64,000 nt of DNA from Asterias rubens (taxonomy: Eukaryota; Echinodermata; Asteroidea; Forcipulatida; Asteriidae): positions 7,448,146 through 7,512,145 of the forward strand of contig NC_047076.1 of assembly GCF_902459465.1 (NCBI RefSeq), read 5' to 3'. A program made the position numbers and the translations under genes. The stretch's first letter is position 1. Each line of letters opens with the position of its first letter. This document shows positions 53,873-64,000 of the stretch, piece after piece. The notes under the pieces are model-generated. The model ran no database searches. It was not told where the DNA came from and was given only the letters and a program-made list of their open reading frames with translations.

Positions 53873-54353
53873 ATAAGGCCAGAGTGCCACTTGAAGATGC
53901 GGGCTACATTTAGCCAATTTGGGCTGTCAAACGCAAATCAAATGTCACAAGGGGCTTGTTGCCACCTACATGTACTCATGGGGCTGAAACAGGGTTATCC
54001 TCTTGCTCGGTCTGTAAGAAGCAGTATGCACTACCCTCCCAACTTAAAGATGGGCGAAGTCGTGCTCTACCCATTTATTCAGAGACAGACCTAAATGCAT
54101 GACGTCACCAAACCGCCTTTTCCTTAGAAGTAATCTGATGATGGAACAATGGAAAACGCGCCAATGCGTATGCGTGTCACACAGGATTGGCCAATGAACA
54201 ACCTCCTTTTGATGCGCGTCACACAGGATTGGCCAATGAACAACCTTTTGATCTCCCAATGATGCCGTTCTACTCAATACTCAAATGATTTCATGTGCTT
54301 ATGTTCTATTTGCCCTTCCCATAAAATATGCTGATTAGGGCTCATCCTTAACA

Positions 54354-54429
54354 CTAGTCTTGGTGCAAGGCATGTGGAGCAAGTATGCGATAGTTGAGTG
54401 TGTACAACAGCGTCTTGCACCAAGACTAC
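54354..54429. repeat. Short TAGTCTTGGTGCAAG inverted-repeat element
   Basis: TAGTCTTGGTGCAAGGC and GCGTCTTGCACCAAGACTA flank about 40 bp. The termini resemble those of 20755-21113. Confidence 0.65.
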
Positions 54430-55353
54430 ATAGCTGGTACATTATAACATACATGTACATGTATACTGTAATTTTCTTGTAAAACTACTATGGGCTAGTA
54501 AACACCACTTCTCAACTAATGACTGATAAAATGGGAATAATATATTTTGAGAATGCTCACATATTCATTGTTTGACCAAGCAAGTTATTGTACCACACAT
54601 TGTCCAAATCTATCTCATGAATGGCTTGCAAACAAAACAATTGGCTTACAATGTATTGTTTTGCAATTTATCAAGTCTTAATCTACATACATGTAATAGC
54701 CCATTTAACAATAACATATCAATGCGCTTTACATTCACATTGTACATAAATATTGCACTTATTCTCTCTGAATGTAAATATTACGTACAATGCATTATAT
54801 ATTGAATGTTATTACTAATGTCTTGAGAATGTCTCTCATAGTACATTCAGAGCATCTCTCTCGCAGCCCGGGGCAGCTGCTTAGCCTACAACTCAGGAGC
54901 AGCAGTCTAGTGTCCACTTCGCACGCCTAATTGAATAACACCAATCAATGTGTCAACAGCTAGCACCTGGAGCTGTTACAACCAACCCCTACTTCTCAAT
55001 AAGAACAGCGTACACTTCAATGTTATTGTGCTCGCTGCAAAACTGGGTTGATTTCCTGCAAGAAGCAGGAAGCAATTTTAACCGTCTACAACACTTGAAA
55101 CTGAAAACGGGTGCACGTGTGTATGTAACCATGATGTAACTACAAATTGAACAGCTTTTCTTGTTTGGAGTTATTGATCATGATCATTATCGGGGCAGCC
55201 ATTTGTCGGCTATCTTCTCGATGGTAAATCCAGGAAGTGAACTTCCAAGTCAGCCCTTTGGGGGGAGTACATGTAGGTGTGGTGGCAGTTGTCAATTATG
55301 TCGTCGGCAGTGTGCATCCCTTTGCATTTGCAAAGGAGGATGAGTTAATCGTC

Positions 55354-55540
55354 CCAATTTCATAGAGTTGCTTTTAAGCGCAAAAAGCACAAAAACAAAT
55401 TATGCAAATAAGAATAAGGTTACCAGCCAAAATAGCATGCCACTTGTATAATTTGTGACTGGTATCCTGCATCTTTTTGCTGAGAAGAAAATTTTAAGCA
55501 TTAATTTTGGCTTTAAAGCAGCTAAATGCATTAATTTAGA
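55354..55540. repeat. ATTTCATAGAGCTGCTT-family element
   Basis: It starts CCCAATTTCATAGAGTTGC. The right end is decayed (TTAAAGCAGCTAAATGC). Confidence 0.55.
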
Positions 55541-57180
55541 TCCAGGCCAGGGCGGCCAGGGTGGCTAGGGCCAGGAACACCAAAACTGGAAACACAAAGG
55601 ACAGGATTACCACAGCCTGGAACACCAAGGCTACAAATACCAAAGCCAGGAACACAAAGGCCACGGAACGCCAAAGCCAGGAACACCAAGGCCAGAAACA
55701 TCAAGGCCAGGAACACTTGGGCCAGGGGTCGATTTCACTAACGCGTTTTGGTCATCGCAAGCGCCAAAATCGATCGCTAAATCTAAAATCCATCGCAACT
55801 TAGCGATTGATTTTTAGCCGACGATTTCACTAAAACTTAACGATGAATATACTTGTCGCAAAGTTTTATTTAGCGATGACAATCTTGCGATGACATGTTA
55901 GTGGTCGCAAAGTAAAAGTTCATCGCAAACTTATGATACATTGCGCCATTATGTGCTTATAGTTATAGCTGTGTACGTTTTGACGTATAAATTGTCCGTG
56001 ATTTAGAGTAAAATGAGTGGCGCTACATTATTTTAGTCTTGCTGTCTTTTACCTGATAGACTCAGATTGCCGATGACAACTATCAGCGACGCAACTGCAG
56101 CAAAGAGCCCCTTAATAACGGTAAAAAGGAGATACTATATGGGTTCGATTATTTTAACCATCATTTTTAGAATGTATTGGCAAATTGACAGTGTGAAGCT
56201 TAGTATTATTTCTTCCTCCATGGTATTATTAGACAGAGATGTCAGAATTTTCATCAATCCCGCCGTTACAACAGATTTACGAAAACTGTTTATTAAAATC
56301 TAAAATTATAATAGAGGCCATAGGCCTATAAATGCTTTAACCCTTTGTAAATGAGTGCCTAAACATTGTGCACAATGCCATTTCATTTCGAGCGACGACC
56401 GACGATTTTGTTGCGGGATGTCAAAGGTCACTACTTTTAGCCTCGTACAAAAACTTTATTTCCCTTTTAACGTCATCGCAATTGCCATGACTTTAGTGAA
56501 ACGCAGAATTAGCGACATCGCAATTGCGATGGATTTGAGGTTAGTGGAAGTGTGTTAGTGATGATCGCAAACATAGCCGTTAGTGAAATCGGCCCCAGGA
56601 ACACCAAGATCAGGAACATCAAGGCTAAGAACACCAGGACAAGGAACATTTAGGCCAGGAACACCAAGATCAGGAACATCAAGGCTAGGAACACCAAGAC
56701 AAGGAACATCAAGGCCAGGAACACCAAGGCCAGGAACATCAAGGCCAGGAACATCAAGGCCAGTAACATCAAGGCCAGGAACACCAACGCAAGGAACACC
56801 GATGCCAGGCACACCAACGCCAGGAACACCAAGGCATGGAACACCAAGGCAAGGAACACCAATGCCAGGCACACCAAGGCTAGGAACACGAAGGCATGGA
56901 ACACCAAGGCAAGGAACACCAATGCCAGGCACACCAAGGCTAGGAACACCAAGGCATGGAACACCAATGCCAGGCACACCAAGGCTAGGAACACGAAGGC
57001 ATGGACTACTAAGGCCAGGAATACCAAGGCCAGCAGGAACACTAAGGCCAGGAAGACTACAGCATGGAACAGTCAAGGTCAGCAGGAACACTAAAGCCAG
57101 GAACATCAAGTCCAGGAACACCAAGTCCAGGAACACCAAGTCCAGGAACACAAAACCAGGAACACTTAGGCCAGGGACAA
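55540..57180. repeat. 15-bp minisatellite (AGGAACACCAAGGCC), split by an insertion
   Basis: Units of 15 bp fill 55550-55732 and 56597-57180. A 60-bp higher-order unit starts at 56832, 56892 and 56952, followed by a 45-bp version to 56997. Because 15 is a multiple of 3, long open frames arise on both strands (plus 56583-57200, Pro-Gly-Thr rich; minus 56555-57229, Val-Pro-Gly rich). They lack a unique domain and are probably not genes. Confidence 0.9.
55733..56596. mobile_element. TIR element inserted in the minisatellite
   Basis: The ends GGGGTCGATTTCACTAACG and CGTTAGTGAAATCGGCCCC are inverted, with TCGCAA/TTGCGA-rich subterminal repeats. It interrupts the 15-bp array. No transposase frame was recognised. 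Confidence 0.8.
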
Positions 57181-58099
57181 CAGAATGTATGCCATTATAA
57201 CCTGTATAGATTCCAAGTTCATCATGCAATTCCAGCCTTACATTCCAAGATGAAATTGGTTTACACAGTCGTCACCCAGGCCCCTCCTCCAAAGTCATGA
57301 TACGTTTTGTGGGCTGGCTGCCCTGACATGACTAATGTGTAATGTGGAACAGTCATCAGGATTTTGCAGTGCACATTAAAGTCGATTTCAAACATTAAAT
57401 TTCATGGATGCATCCTAATGTACATGTACACGTCCAGGGGCAGGTTCTCCAGAATATTTTGATATTTGGACAAAGCATGCTGAATTGAAACAAGGTCTTT
57501 GAAACGTTTTCTACATGTTTGATGTTTATTTTGGTTCTAGAAGGCCTATGGGTGCAATCTGGAGCAATAATGTTCTCCTGGTGATTTTTGTGAAATTTGG
57601 GAAGTTGCGGAATTCCCTTGATGGGAAGATAAACAGTGTGGCCTCAATTGTACATTTTCCTCTTCTGTTCCGTACATGTCACTCTGTACCAAATTGTTCG
57701 GACTAAAAAAGACATTTTCTTTTGATCTTAAAGTGAAATACTGCGTGCTAAGAATAATATGTAATGTACAACAATGTACTTGTTGTGTACAATTTTACTG
57801 TCAAATTTGAGACACCCAGCCGCACGTACATACTGTTCATCGTACATACATGAATCATGTTTCATGTACATGCTACTGTATGACGAATGACATTTTTATC
57901 CGCTGCTCAGGAATTCTCATAAATTTCTTACCCTGGGCATTTAAAGAAAAAACTTTATGTATGACATATTATAGTAGAGACTACTGCTGAGGTATCAGCG
58001 TCAGAAATCTCTAATCGTCGGCTGAATTTTTGCAATATTTTAGTTGACAGAGAACAAGGCTCTGTATGTTTGCAGTCCTTCGTTAAAGGAATATTTGCT

Positions 58100-58490
58100 A
58101 AGAAGAAAAATAACTTGTACATGTATAAGATTACAGATTTACATAAAACTTATACGGTCTAATGATGATGATAGTAGAAAACATCCCTTTACTTGAAATA
58201 TTTCAGTTTGAAAAAATGTCATACATGTTTGTACTTGATGAGAAATAAATGAAACTAATTTCCCGTTTGGAGTTAATGCTCAGTGAGCGTTTTATACATT
58301 TTTTTTTATCAATGTCATGTAAAATATGTTTTCAGTTTTTCACTATTTTCTTGTGACCCACCCAGATGGCCGATCATTGTCAGTTTAATGCATACATGTA
58401 CTGTATGGTGGATTACATGAAGTGCTTACACTGCCAGCAACTGCTTGGTTGGCAAAAACAATTCGGGGCATACCTTTAATCAACAAATTT
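58100..58490. repeat. Decayed palindromic element related to 14452-14844
   Basis: It shares AGATTTACATAAAACTTA, GTTAATGCTCAGTGAGCG and ATGGTGGATTACAT with that element. Confidence 0.55.
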
Positions 58491-58514
58491 ATGACATATA
58501 GTTGAGACTACAGT

Positions 58515-58780
58515 TCTTGGTCCAGTTTCATAGCGCTGCTTAGCAGCAGATTTTGTGCTAACTGTGCAATTTCCATTTCATAGCGCTGCTTTTAACCGTT
58601 GGCACACGAAAAGGCATGCTAACCTTCAAGTGCTTACCACACGAAAATAACTGACGTCACAATGCAAATTCATGGTAAATGCGCAATATGGTCGCCCAAT
58701 TTTTTTACTAGCCTGTGGCAAATTTTTCGGCTAGCACGTAAATTTGCTTACCGTTAAGCAACGCTATGAAATAGGGGCCC
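58515..58780. repeat. ATTTCATAGCGCTGCTT TIR element
   Basis: The left end is duplicated (TTTCATAGCGCTGCTTAGC, then TTTCATAGCGCTGCTTTTA). The right end is TTAAGCAACGCTATGAAAT. Confidence 0.7.
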
Positions 58781-59042
58781 TGGTATCAGCGTCAGAAAGC
58801 GCTAATCGTCCGCTGAATTTTTGCAATTGGTAACAAAATTTAATTTTATAGACAAAAAAAATGCGCGAGACAAGTCTAGAGATCATCTCCCCAGTACTGT
58901 TTCTCCATGAATGAGATTTTAAACATTAGCTGAAGTGATGTAATTAGAGCTGTCTGCTGGCAAAGTCTCAACCTCATGACTTGACATTGAGAACAGCTCA
59001 AATGATTTTTGAATTCCGAGAATTGCTTTCTGTTGTCGGTCA

Positions 59043-59344
59043 AAGGCACTGGACACTATTGGTATTTACTCAAAATTTTTGTTAGCATGAAAAATTACTT
59101 GTTGGTAAGGAGCATGGGAGACAGGCTGTTGATAGTGGTAATTTCTTACTCGTATAATAAAAGATTTCCTTGGCCTAAAGCCTAAATGCATCTGAATAAG
59201 GGCTTCTTTTTTTTTTTTCTTTCGCTTTCAACCAATTGAGTCCAAATTTGTACAGGTTTGTTATTTTATGCATACTGTATGTTGGGATACACCAAGTGAG
59301 AATACTGGTCTTTGACTGTTACCAATATGTATCCAGTGCCTTTA
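59043..59344 (+). repeat. GGACACTATTGG-type element, shorter subfamily
   Basis: It runs AAAGGCACTGGACACTATTG to ATGTATCCAGTGCCTTTAA. Confidence 0.75.
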
Positions 59345-59587
59345 ATCATGGCAACGTTGAATTAAATATATTATCTACCGGTAACTATCTATCTACATGT
59401 ACTGTTACGAATTTGGATCGGGTGAATAAAAAACTAGTCACACAACATGTAATGTAGGCAGGCAGCCATCTGTGCTCCCATGGGTGAACGTAACTTGAAT
59501 CTGAGCACTTTGGAAATCATAGCTCCATAGTGATATCATGGAGGTAGAGTATCAAGTCCTGATACATACAAAATGTAGCTCTATGGT

Positions 59588-59870
59588 CAGATCATTGGCA
59601 AATTCTCCACTATTGATGGTGGTACACCGTATCTGGCACACAGTTGCATTTATGTACGATCAGAAAAAGATGGCAGGTCCCCAAGTTCTGGATCCGCTCG
59701 GTTGGAACTTGCTGTAACAGAGATGTTTTTTTGATGCAAATTCTCCACTATTGACGGTGGGACACTGTATCCTGCACACACTTGCGCAAGTTTGATCAGA
59801 AAAGATTGCAGGCCCCCAAGTTCTGGATCCGCTTGGTCGGAACTTGCTGCCGCGGAGATGGTTTTTTAAT
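59588..59870. repeat. Tandem duplication of a ~145-bp unit
   Basis: GCAAATTCTCCACTATTGA and CCCCAAGTTCTGGATCCGCT each occur twice in order. The minus strand is open through both copies (SKFQPSGSRTWGPAIF and SKFRPSGSRTWGPAIF). The product is not recognised. Confidence 0.7.
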
Positions 59871-59938
59871 GCGTGCGCTGATCCGCAACCGTCCATCCTC
59901 ACGCGACACTTTATAATTTTGGCACAAGGCGTCGGCAA

Positions 59939-60241
59939 TCATCTTAGGGCATGTACGCGCTGGTAAATGTATCTGGGATGGCATATCGATAACAACGGAC
60001 CACGATGATTGTTACCAATATTGCACTTGGGGCCATGAAGGTGGGACAAAATTAATAGGGAACTGGTCGACGATGCTCCTATCGAAAAATGTTCATGCCT
60101 TGGTATCTTGTTAATGTGTACACACCCGCTCTTCATAACAGGTAATGGGACACCTGTGTGCATATTATAATCACAGTTATTGATGTGGAGCTTAATACGG
60201 AATTGCTGTTTGCCGTTTATATTACCGGGGGCCAAAGTCAT
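59939..60241 (-). CDS. Unrecognised 100-aa open frame, doubtful
   Basis: An ATG at 60241 opens 100 codons on the minus strand, starting MTLAPGNINGKQQFRIKLHI. A second frame (59984-59796) overlaps its end. No family, signal peptide or membrane segment was recognised. It lies in a PIP4K2 intron beside a tandem duplication with another open minus frame, so it may be a degraded mobile-element gene. Confidence that it is a real gene is low. Confidence 0.15.
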   Translation of the reverse strand: MTLAPGNINGKQQFRIKLHINNCDYNMHTGVPLPVMKSGCVHINKIPRHEHFSIGASSTSSLLILSHLHGPKCNIGNNHRGPLLSICHPRYIYQRVHALR

Positions 60242-60615
60242 TGTGGAGTCCGGGAAAGAATCTCTTAATCAAATATTTCTTCTGCACATCGTTAAAGGGG
60301 AGGGATGTGCTTTTAGTAATTACTCCGAAAATTTGAAGCTTTTTTGTTAATTGAGACTACAGATCTGGTACCAGAGAAAGAAGTCTCTAATCATCTTACG
60401 GATTTGGCTAATTAGCGGAAACAGAACAAACTGGATGTTATAATGCAGTCTTTCATTTCAAAGCGAGGGTATCCTTTGGTAATTAGTCCAAAAATTAACG
60501 ACTATGAAATCTTACTTTGTTATAGAAGCACTGTACAGCTGTTGACGCTGTATAACATGTTGAGAAGGGGTTACAAAACATTTCTCAGATCGTGTAATCC
60601 AATTTCGGATTATTC

Positions 60616-61002
60616 TTTAAAGGCAGTGGACACTATTGGTAATTGTCAAAGACTAGCCTTCACAGTTGGTGTATCTCAACATATGCATAAAATAACAAAC
60701 CTGTGAAAATTTGGGCTCAATCAGTCGTCGAAGTTGGGAGATATTAATGAAAGAAAAAACACCCTTGTCACATGAAGTTGAGTGCGTTTAGATGCTTGAT
60801 TTTGAGACCTCAAATTCTAAACTTGAGGTCTCGAAATCAAATTTGTGGAAAATTACTTCTTTCTCGAAAACTACGTTACTTCAGAGGGAGCCGTTTCTCA
60901 CAATGTGTTATACTATCAACCTCTCCCCATTACTCGTTACCAAGTGAGGTTTTATGCTGATAATTATTTTGATTAATTACCAATAGTGTCCACTGCCTTT
61001 AA
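60616..61002 (+). repeat. GGACACTATTGG MITE, copy 9
   Basis: Full length. TTTAAAGGCAGTGGACACTA and AGTGTCCACTGCCTTTAA form a clean inverted terminal pair. It is the best-preserved copy. Confidence 0.9.
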
Positions 61003-61538
61003 GCCTGGACATTAAAGTGCTCCAGATTTTCAGCAATATCTTAAAATCGCAACCACCTTTTGAATTGAAATTTTCACGGGTTAATTTGACTACATAGATC
61101 TTCATTCCAAGGGGTTAAAATTTATTGGGTATTTCACGTTCCATATGGAATTGCCTGTCTTGCGCGTGTGTTGCTATACAATATTTGACTTTCAATGGGG
61201 TTTGTTGGTTAGGGCCAAGACATGAGGAATTTGTTTTTATAAAATTAAATATATCTGGAACCAATGTATGCATTGTAGTTGTGATGCTGGAAAAAGTATG
61301 TGCAAATTATATCATACTAAATTAACATTTGTCATCCCAAAACAATGTAATATATTATATAACCTGTGTCTGCTCAGCATGTTTGTGAAAGCGGTATAAA
61401 ATTACATGTAGACTCACAAAATGATAGAATGGTAGAAAAAGGACACACTAATAGGCTACATTGTACATGTAGGTCTATGTACTTCGTAAGCACACATCAT
61501 GCACACATGTTCTAATAATGAACATGTACTATGTGTGC

Positions 61539-61917
61539 TTAAAGGAACACGGTGCCTTGGATCGGAAGAGTTGGTCAATAAAAAGTGTTTGTAACCGTTT
61601 GTTATAAAATGCATTGGATAGAAAGATCTTTTAAAGTAGAATACAATGATCCACACAAACATGCCTCGAAATTGCGTGGTTTTCCTTTTACTCTGCGAAC
61701 CAATACAGTCGGCCATTTATGGGAGTCAAAAATTTGACTCCCATAAATGGCCAACCGTGTTAGTCGACGAGGTAAAAAGGAAAACCGTGCATTTTCGAGG
61801 CATGTTTGTGTGGATCATTGTATTCTACTTTTACAACACCTGTCTACCCATATGCATTTTGTAACAAACGCTTTTCAAAGGCCAACTCGACCGATCCAAG
61901 GCAACGTGTTCCTTTAA
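61539..61917. repeat. TTAAAGGAACACGTTGCC MITE, full copy
   Basis: The ends are TTAAAGGAACACGGTGCCTT and AAGGCAACGTGTTCCTTTAA, with a palindromic core near 61735. Confidence 0.85.
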
Positions 61918-62819
61918 ATTCAAACAGCTTGTGTTGTTCATGTACTAGGTCTTCCTACAGTGCCTGTATAATTATATTACTCCACAAGCAGCTTCAGCAT
62001 TACATATACGTGCCACTGATATATTGTGCATGTAATTTGCTCGTTGACACGATCAAGTTCTAGATCCATAGTGACAAGTGGGAGCAATCAGTCGACGGGT
62101 CCTGCTCTGAGACAAGTGACCTGAACGAACGCCTCATCAGATGAACACATGCATTGATGGAGATTGTGAAGGGCACTTATTGCTCGATGTTGCTACGTTC
62201 ACACGGTTCCGTGAGGTTCTGGATTATTTTCTGTCTTTGTACAGGTGGAAGTTTGTGCAGGGTTTTGAAGTATGCGTGGTTATGTATGGGGGATGGGGAA
62301 TAATTTGTACTGCTGAGATTATGAACACTTTTATTACAAAAACTTGCTGTTGTTATGTTCACACAAATCCATGAGAAATGAACTTACATGTGTACGCACA
62401 CTGTACATACTGTAATATGCATCCGTTTGTACACCAAGTCTGTACATAATTAATAAATAGTGCCGGTATCCACAAAAGTGCTCATGGCACTTGGTTGTCC
62501 TCCAGCGGTGCAAAGTTCAAGAAAAATGGAAACAATCCAATGTCTATGGAATGTTACTGAAATATTTATAAAAAAAGATGAGTCTTCAGGGTTGTTCATA
62601 TGTCATGTCAGCGTTCTCCTTAACACACAAAAACCAGTCTGAATTCTTGCCTAGTGGCTTGTTCAATTTTGGCGGAAAAGCTGACTGACGAGTAAAACAA
62701 CAAAGTAACTGGTCCTACTGGTTAATCATTGACAAGTTTGGAGGAAACCAACCCTGCAAAGCAAGGCTTGAATTTGGTGAGAGAAAAAAACGAAGAAAAA
62801 AAAAAAAAAAACACAGGGC

Positions 62820-63112
62820 ATGGTTTTAATCGAAGCGATATATCGCGATATATCGTGACATCGATTAAGTATCGCAATATCGCTATGTACTTCCTAGATG
62901 AGACATCTTGCACCCCATATGTTTGGAGTAAAACCAGCAGAATAGGTCATTAGAACACCTCTCTTATGCTATGACTGTCTCTTCTACAACTTTCACTGGG
63001 AGTTTGAAGACTGATGATGTCAAATTTAATTAATCGCGATGATTATCAAATATCGCCATATACTGTCGGCGATATATCGTGAATAAAATAAATCGATATC
63101 GCCCAAGCTTAC
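62820..63112. repeat. AAGCTTGGGCGATA element, truncated second copy
   Basis: It matches 39275-39565 over about 290 bp, including ATCTTGCACCCCATATGTTT and TTTCACTGGGAGTTTGAAGA. Its left end is replaced by an A-rich tract. Confidence 0.85.
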
Positions 63113-64000
63113 ATAGGGCTCAAAGGTTTCCATGACCAGAATCAAGCATACTGATCGAAACATCGAGTTGAAAACAATGGTTCCTGTCAGAAGCACCCCA
63201 ACAACTCATTAGAGATAGTCACTACTTGGTGTTACCGCAAACCTTTCCATTAGACCACAATCGTAATATGACAACAAAAACGGGTCTTACACAGTAGGCA
63301 TGATGTTTTTCCTACTTAAGCCTGATTTCTATCCTTGTTTCGCTTGGGAAAGTTGTGATTTAAATAGCCTCAAAAATATTTTAAACAATGCACCGTATGG
63401 ACAAGTAAGTCAGCCCTTTAGTTTTTGTACTCAAAACTTGTTTTCTTACTTTTTTCCAAGAACCAAGTATCATGCTGGACACAGTATCAGGATGAAAGTG
63501 TTTTTATTTGATCTTGCGGGTAACAGTACTTTCATATTGAACAAAACTGAAAGATATTTAAGAATCAGACTCAAAGTCAACATTTGATTATTAAAATAAA
63601 ATTAAAGGGGAGGTTTAATTTTTGTTTAAACCAAGACTGCCAGATAAGCCAGACTCCAGTCGTAGTTTTACAGGCACTCTTAAAGCTAAACAAAAATTGC
63701 CTCAGTGAATAAAAATAAAATTTGGGAAAACTTGCATATGTTGAGCATTGGGAAGCAACAAAACTATGAATTAATGGAAATACAATTTGAAAAGGAGAGT
63801 TTGAGAGTAACTTTGAAGTTGTGTACATTATAAATATGACAAATAACTGTTTGTGACTGTAAATTGTACATTCAGGCATGCTATAATTCTTCCTACTCAG
63901 TGGAGTGTGTTTTCCGATTATGTTGCCCTTGGACAAATCAGATCTACTAACTCCATACACTCCCACTAGAAACCTCCGTTCTGCTAACAAAGACACCCTC

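Larger units (their letters stand above)
51768..64000 (+). other. PIP4K2 intron 2 (to window end)
   Basis: No further PIP4K2 exon or other gene was recognised. The stretch holds the minisatellite at 55540-57180 and the MITEs and SINEs listed separately. Confidence 0.6.

Noticed and set aside
56555-57229. 224-codon minus-strand and 205-codon plus-strand frames
   Set aside because: Both are the translation of a 15-bp minisatellite without stops; no signal peptide, start context or unique domain.
51768-64000. Third PIP4K2 exon (expected ENMPSHFKF)
   Set aside because: Searched by eye on the plus strand; no matching segment with splice sites was found.

Overview
This is a stretch of an animal nuclear genome. 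Genes are split by long introns with GT/AG junctions, there is a polymerase III tRNA gene, and SINEs, a LINE tail and hundreds of bases of palindromic MITE-like elements fill the rest. Gene content and repeat style suggest a deuterostome invertebrate, most likely an echinoderm and perhaps a sea star. That placement is inference.

Four protein genes can be read exon by exon from protein similarity and splice signals. (1) ACLY, ATP-citrate lyase, minus strand: the first five coding exons lie between 17876 and 816, and the gene continues off the left edge. (2) MSL1, male-specific lethal 1 homologue, plus strand: the complete coding sequence is in seven exons, 27512-33020 (473 aa). (3) A SUMO gene, minus strand: complete in five exons, 45545-39988 (110 aa). 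(4) PIP4K2, phosphatidylinositol 5-phosphate 4-kinase, plus strand: the first two coding exons are at 47818-47940 and 51670-51767, and the rest lies beyond the right edge. ACLY and MSL1 are divergent, MSL1 and SUMO convergent, and SUMO and PIP4K2 divergent. A tRNA-Asn(GTT) gene sits on the minus strand about 420 bp upstream of the MSL1 start.

The four genes do not form one pathway: cytosolic acetyl-CoA synthesis, H4K16 acetylation scaffold, small protein modifier, phosphoinositide kinase. ACLY, MSL1 and the PIP4K2B orthologue all lie on human 17q, so the window probably preserves an old chromosomal neighbourhood.

The rest is repeats. At least four families of palindromic elements end in TTAA. 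There are further terminal-inverted-repeat families, several tRNA-derived SINE families, a 15-bp minisatellite split by an insertion, a perfect 209-bp palindrome at 6635-6843, and a ~915-bp inverted repeat in SUMO intron 1. Most short open reading frames in the window fall in these repeats and are not genes. I see no CRISPR, operon or other prokaryotic system.
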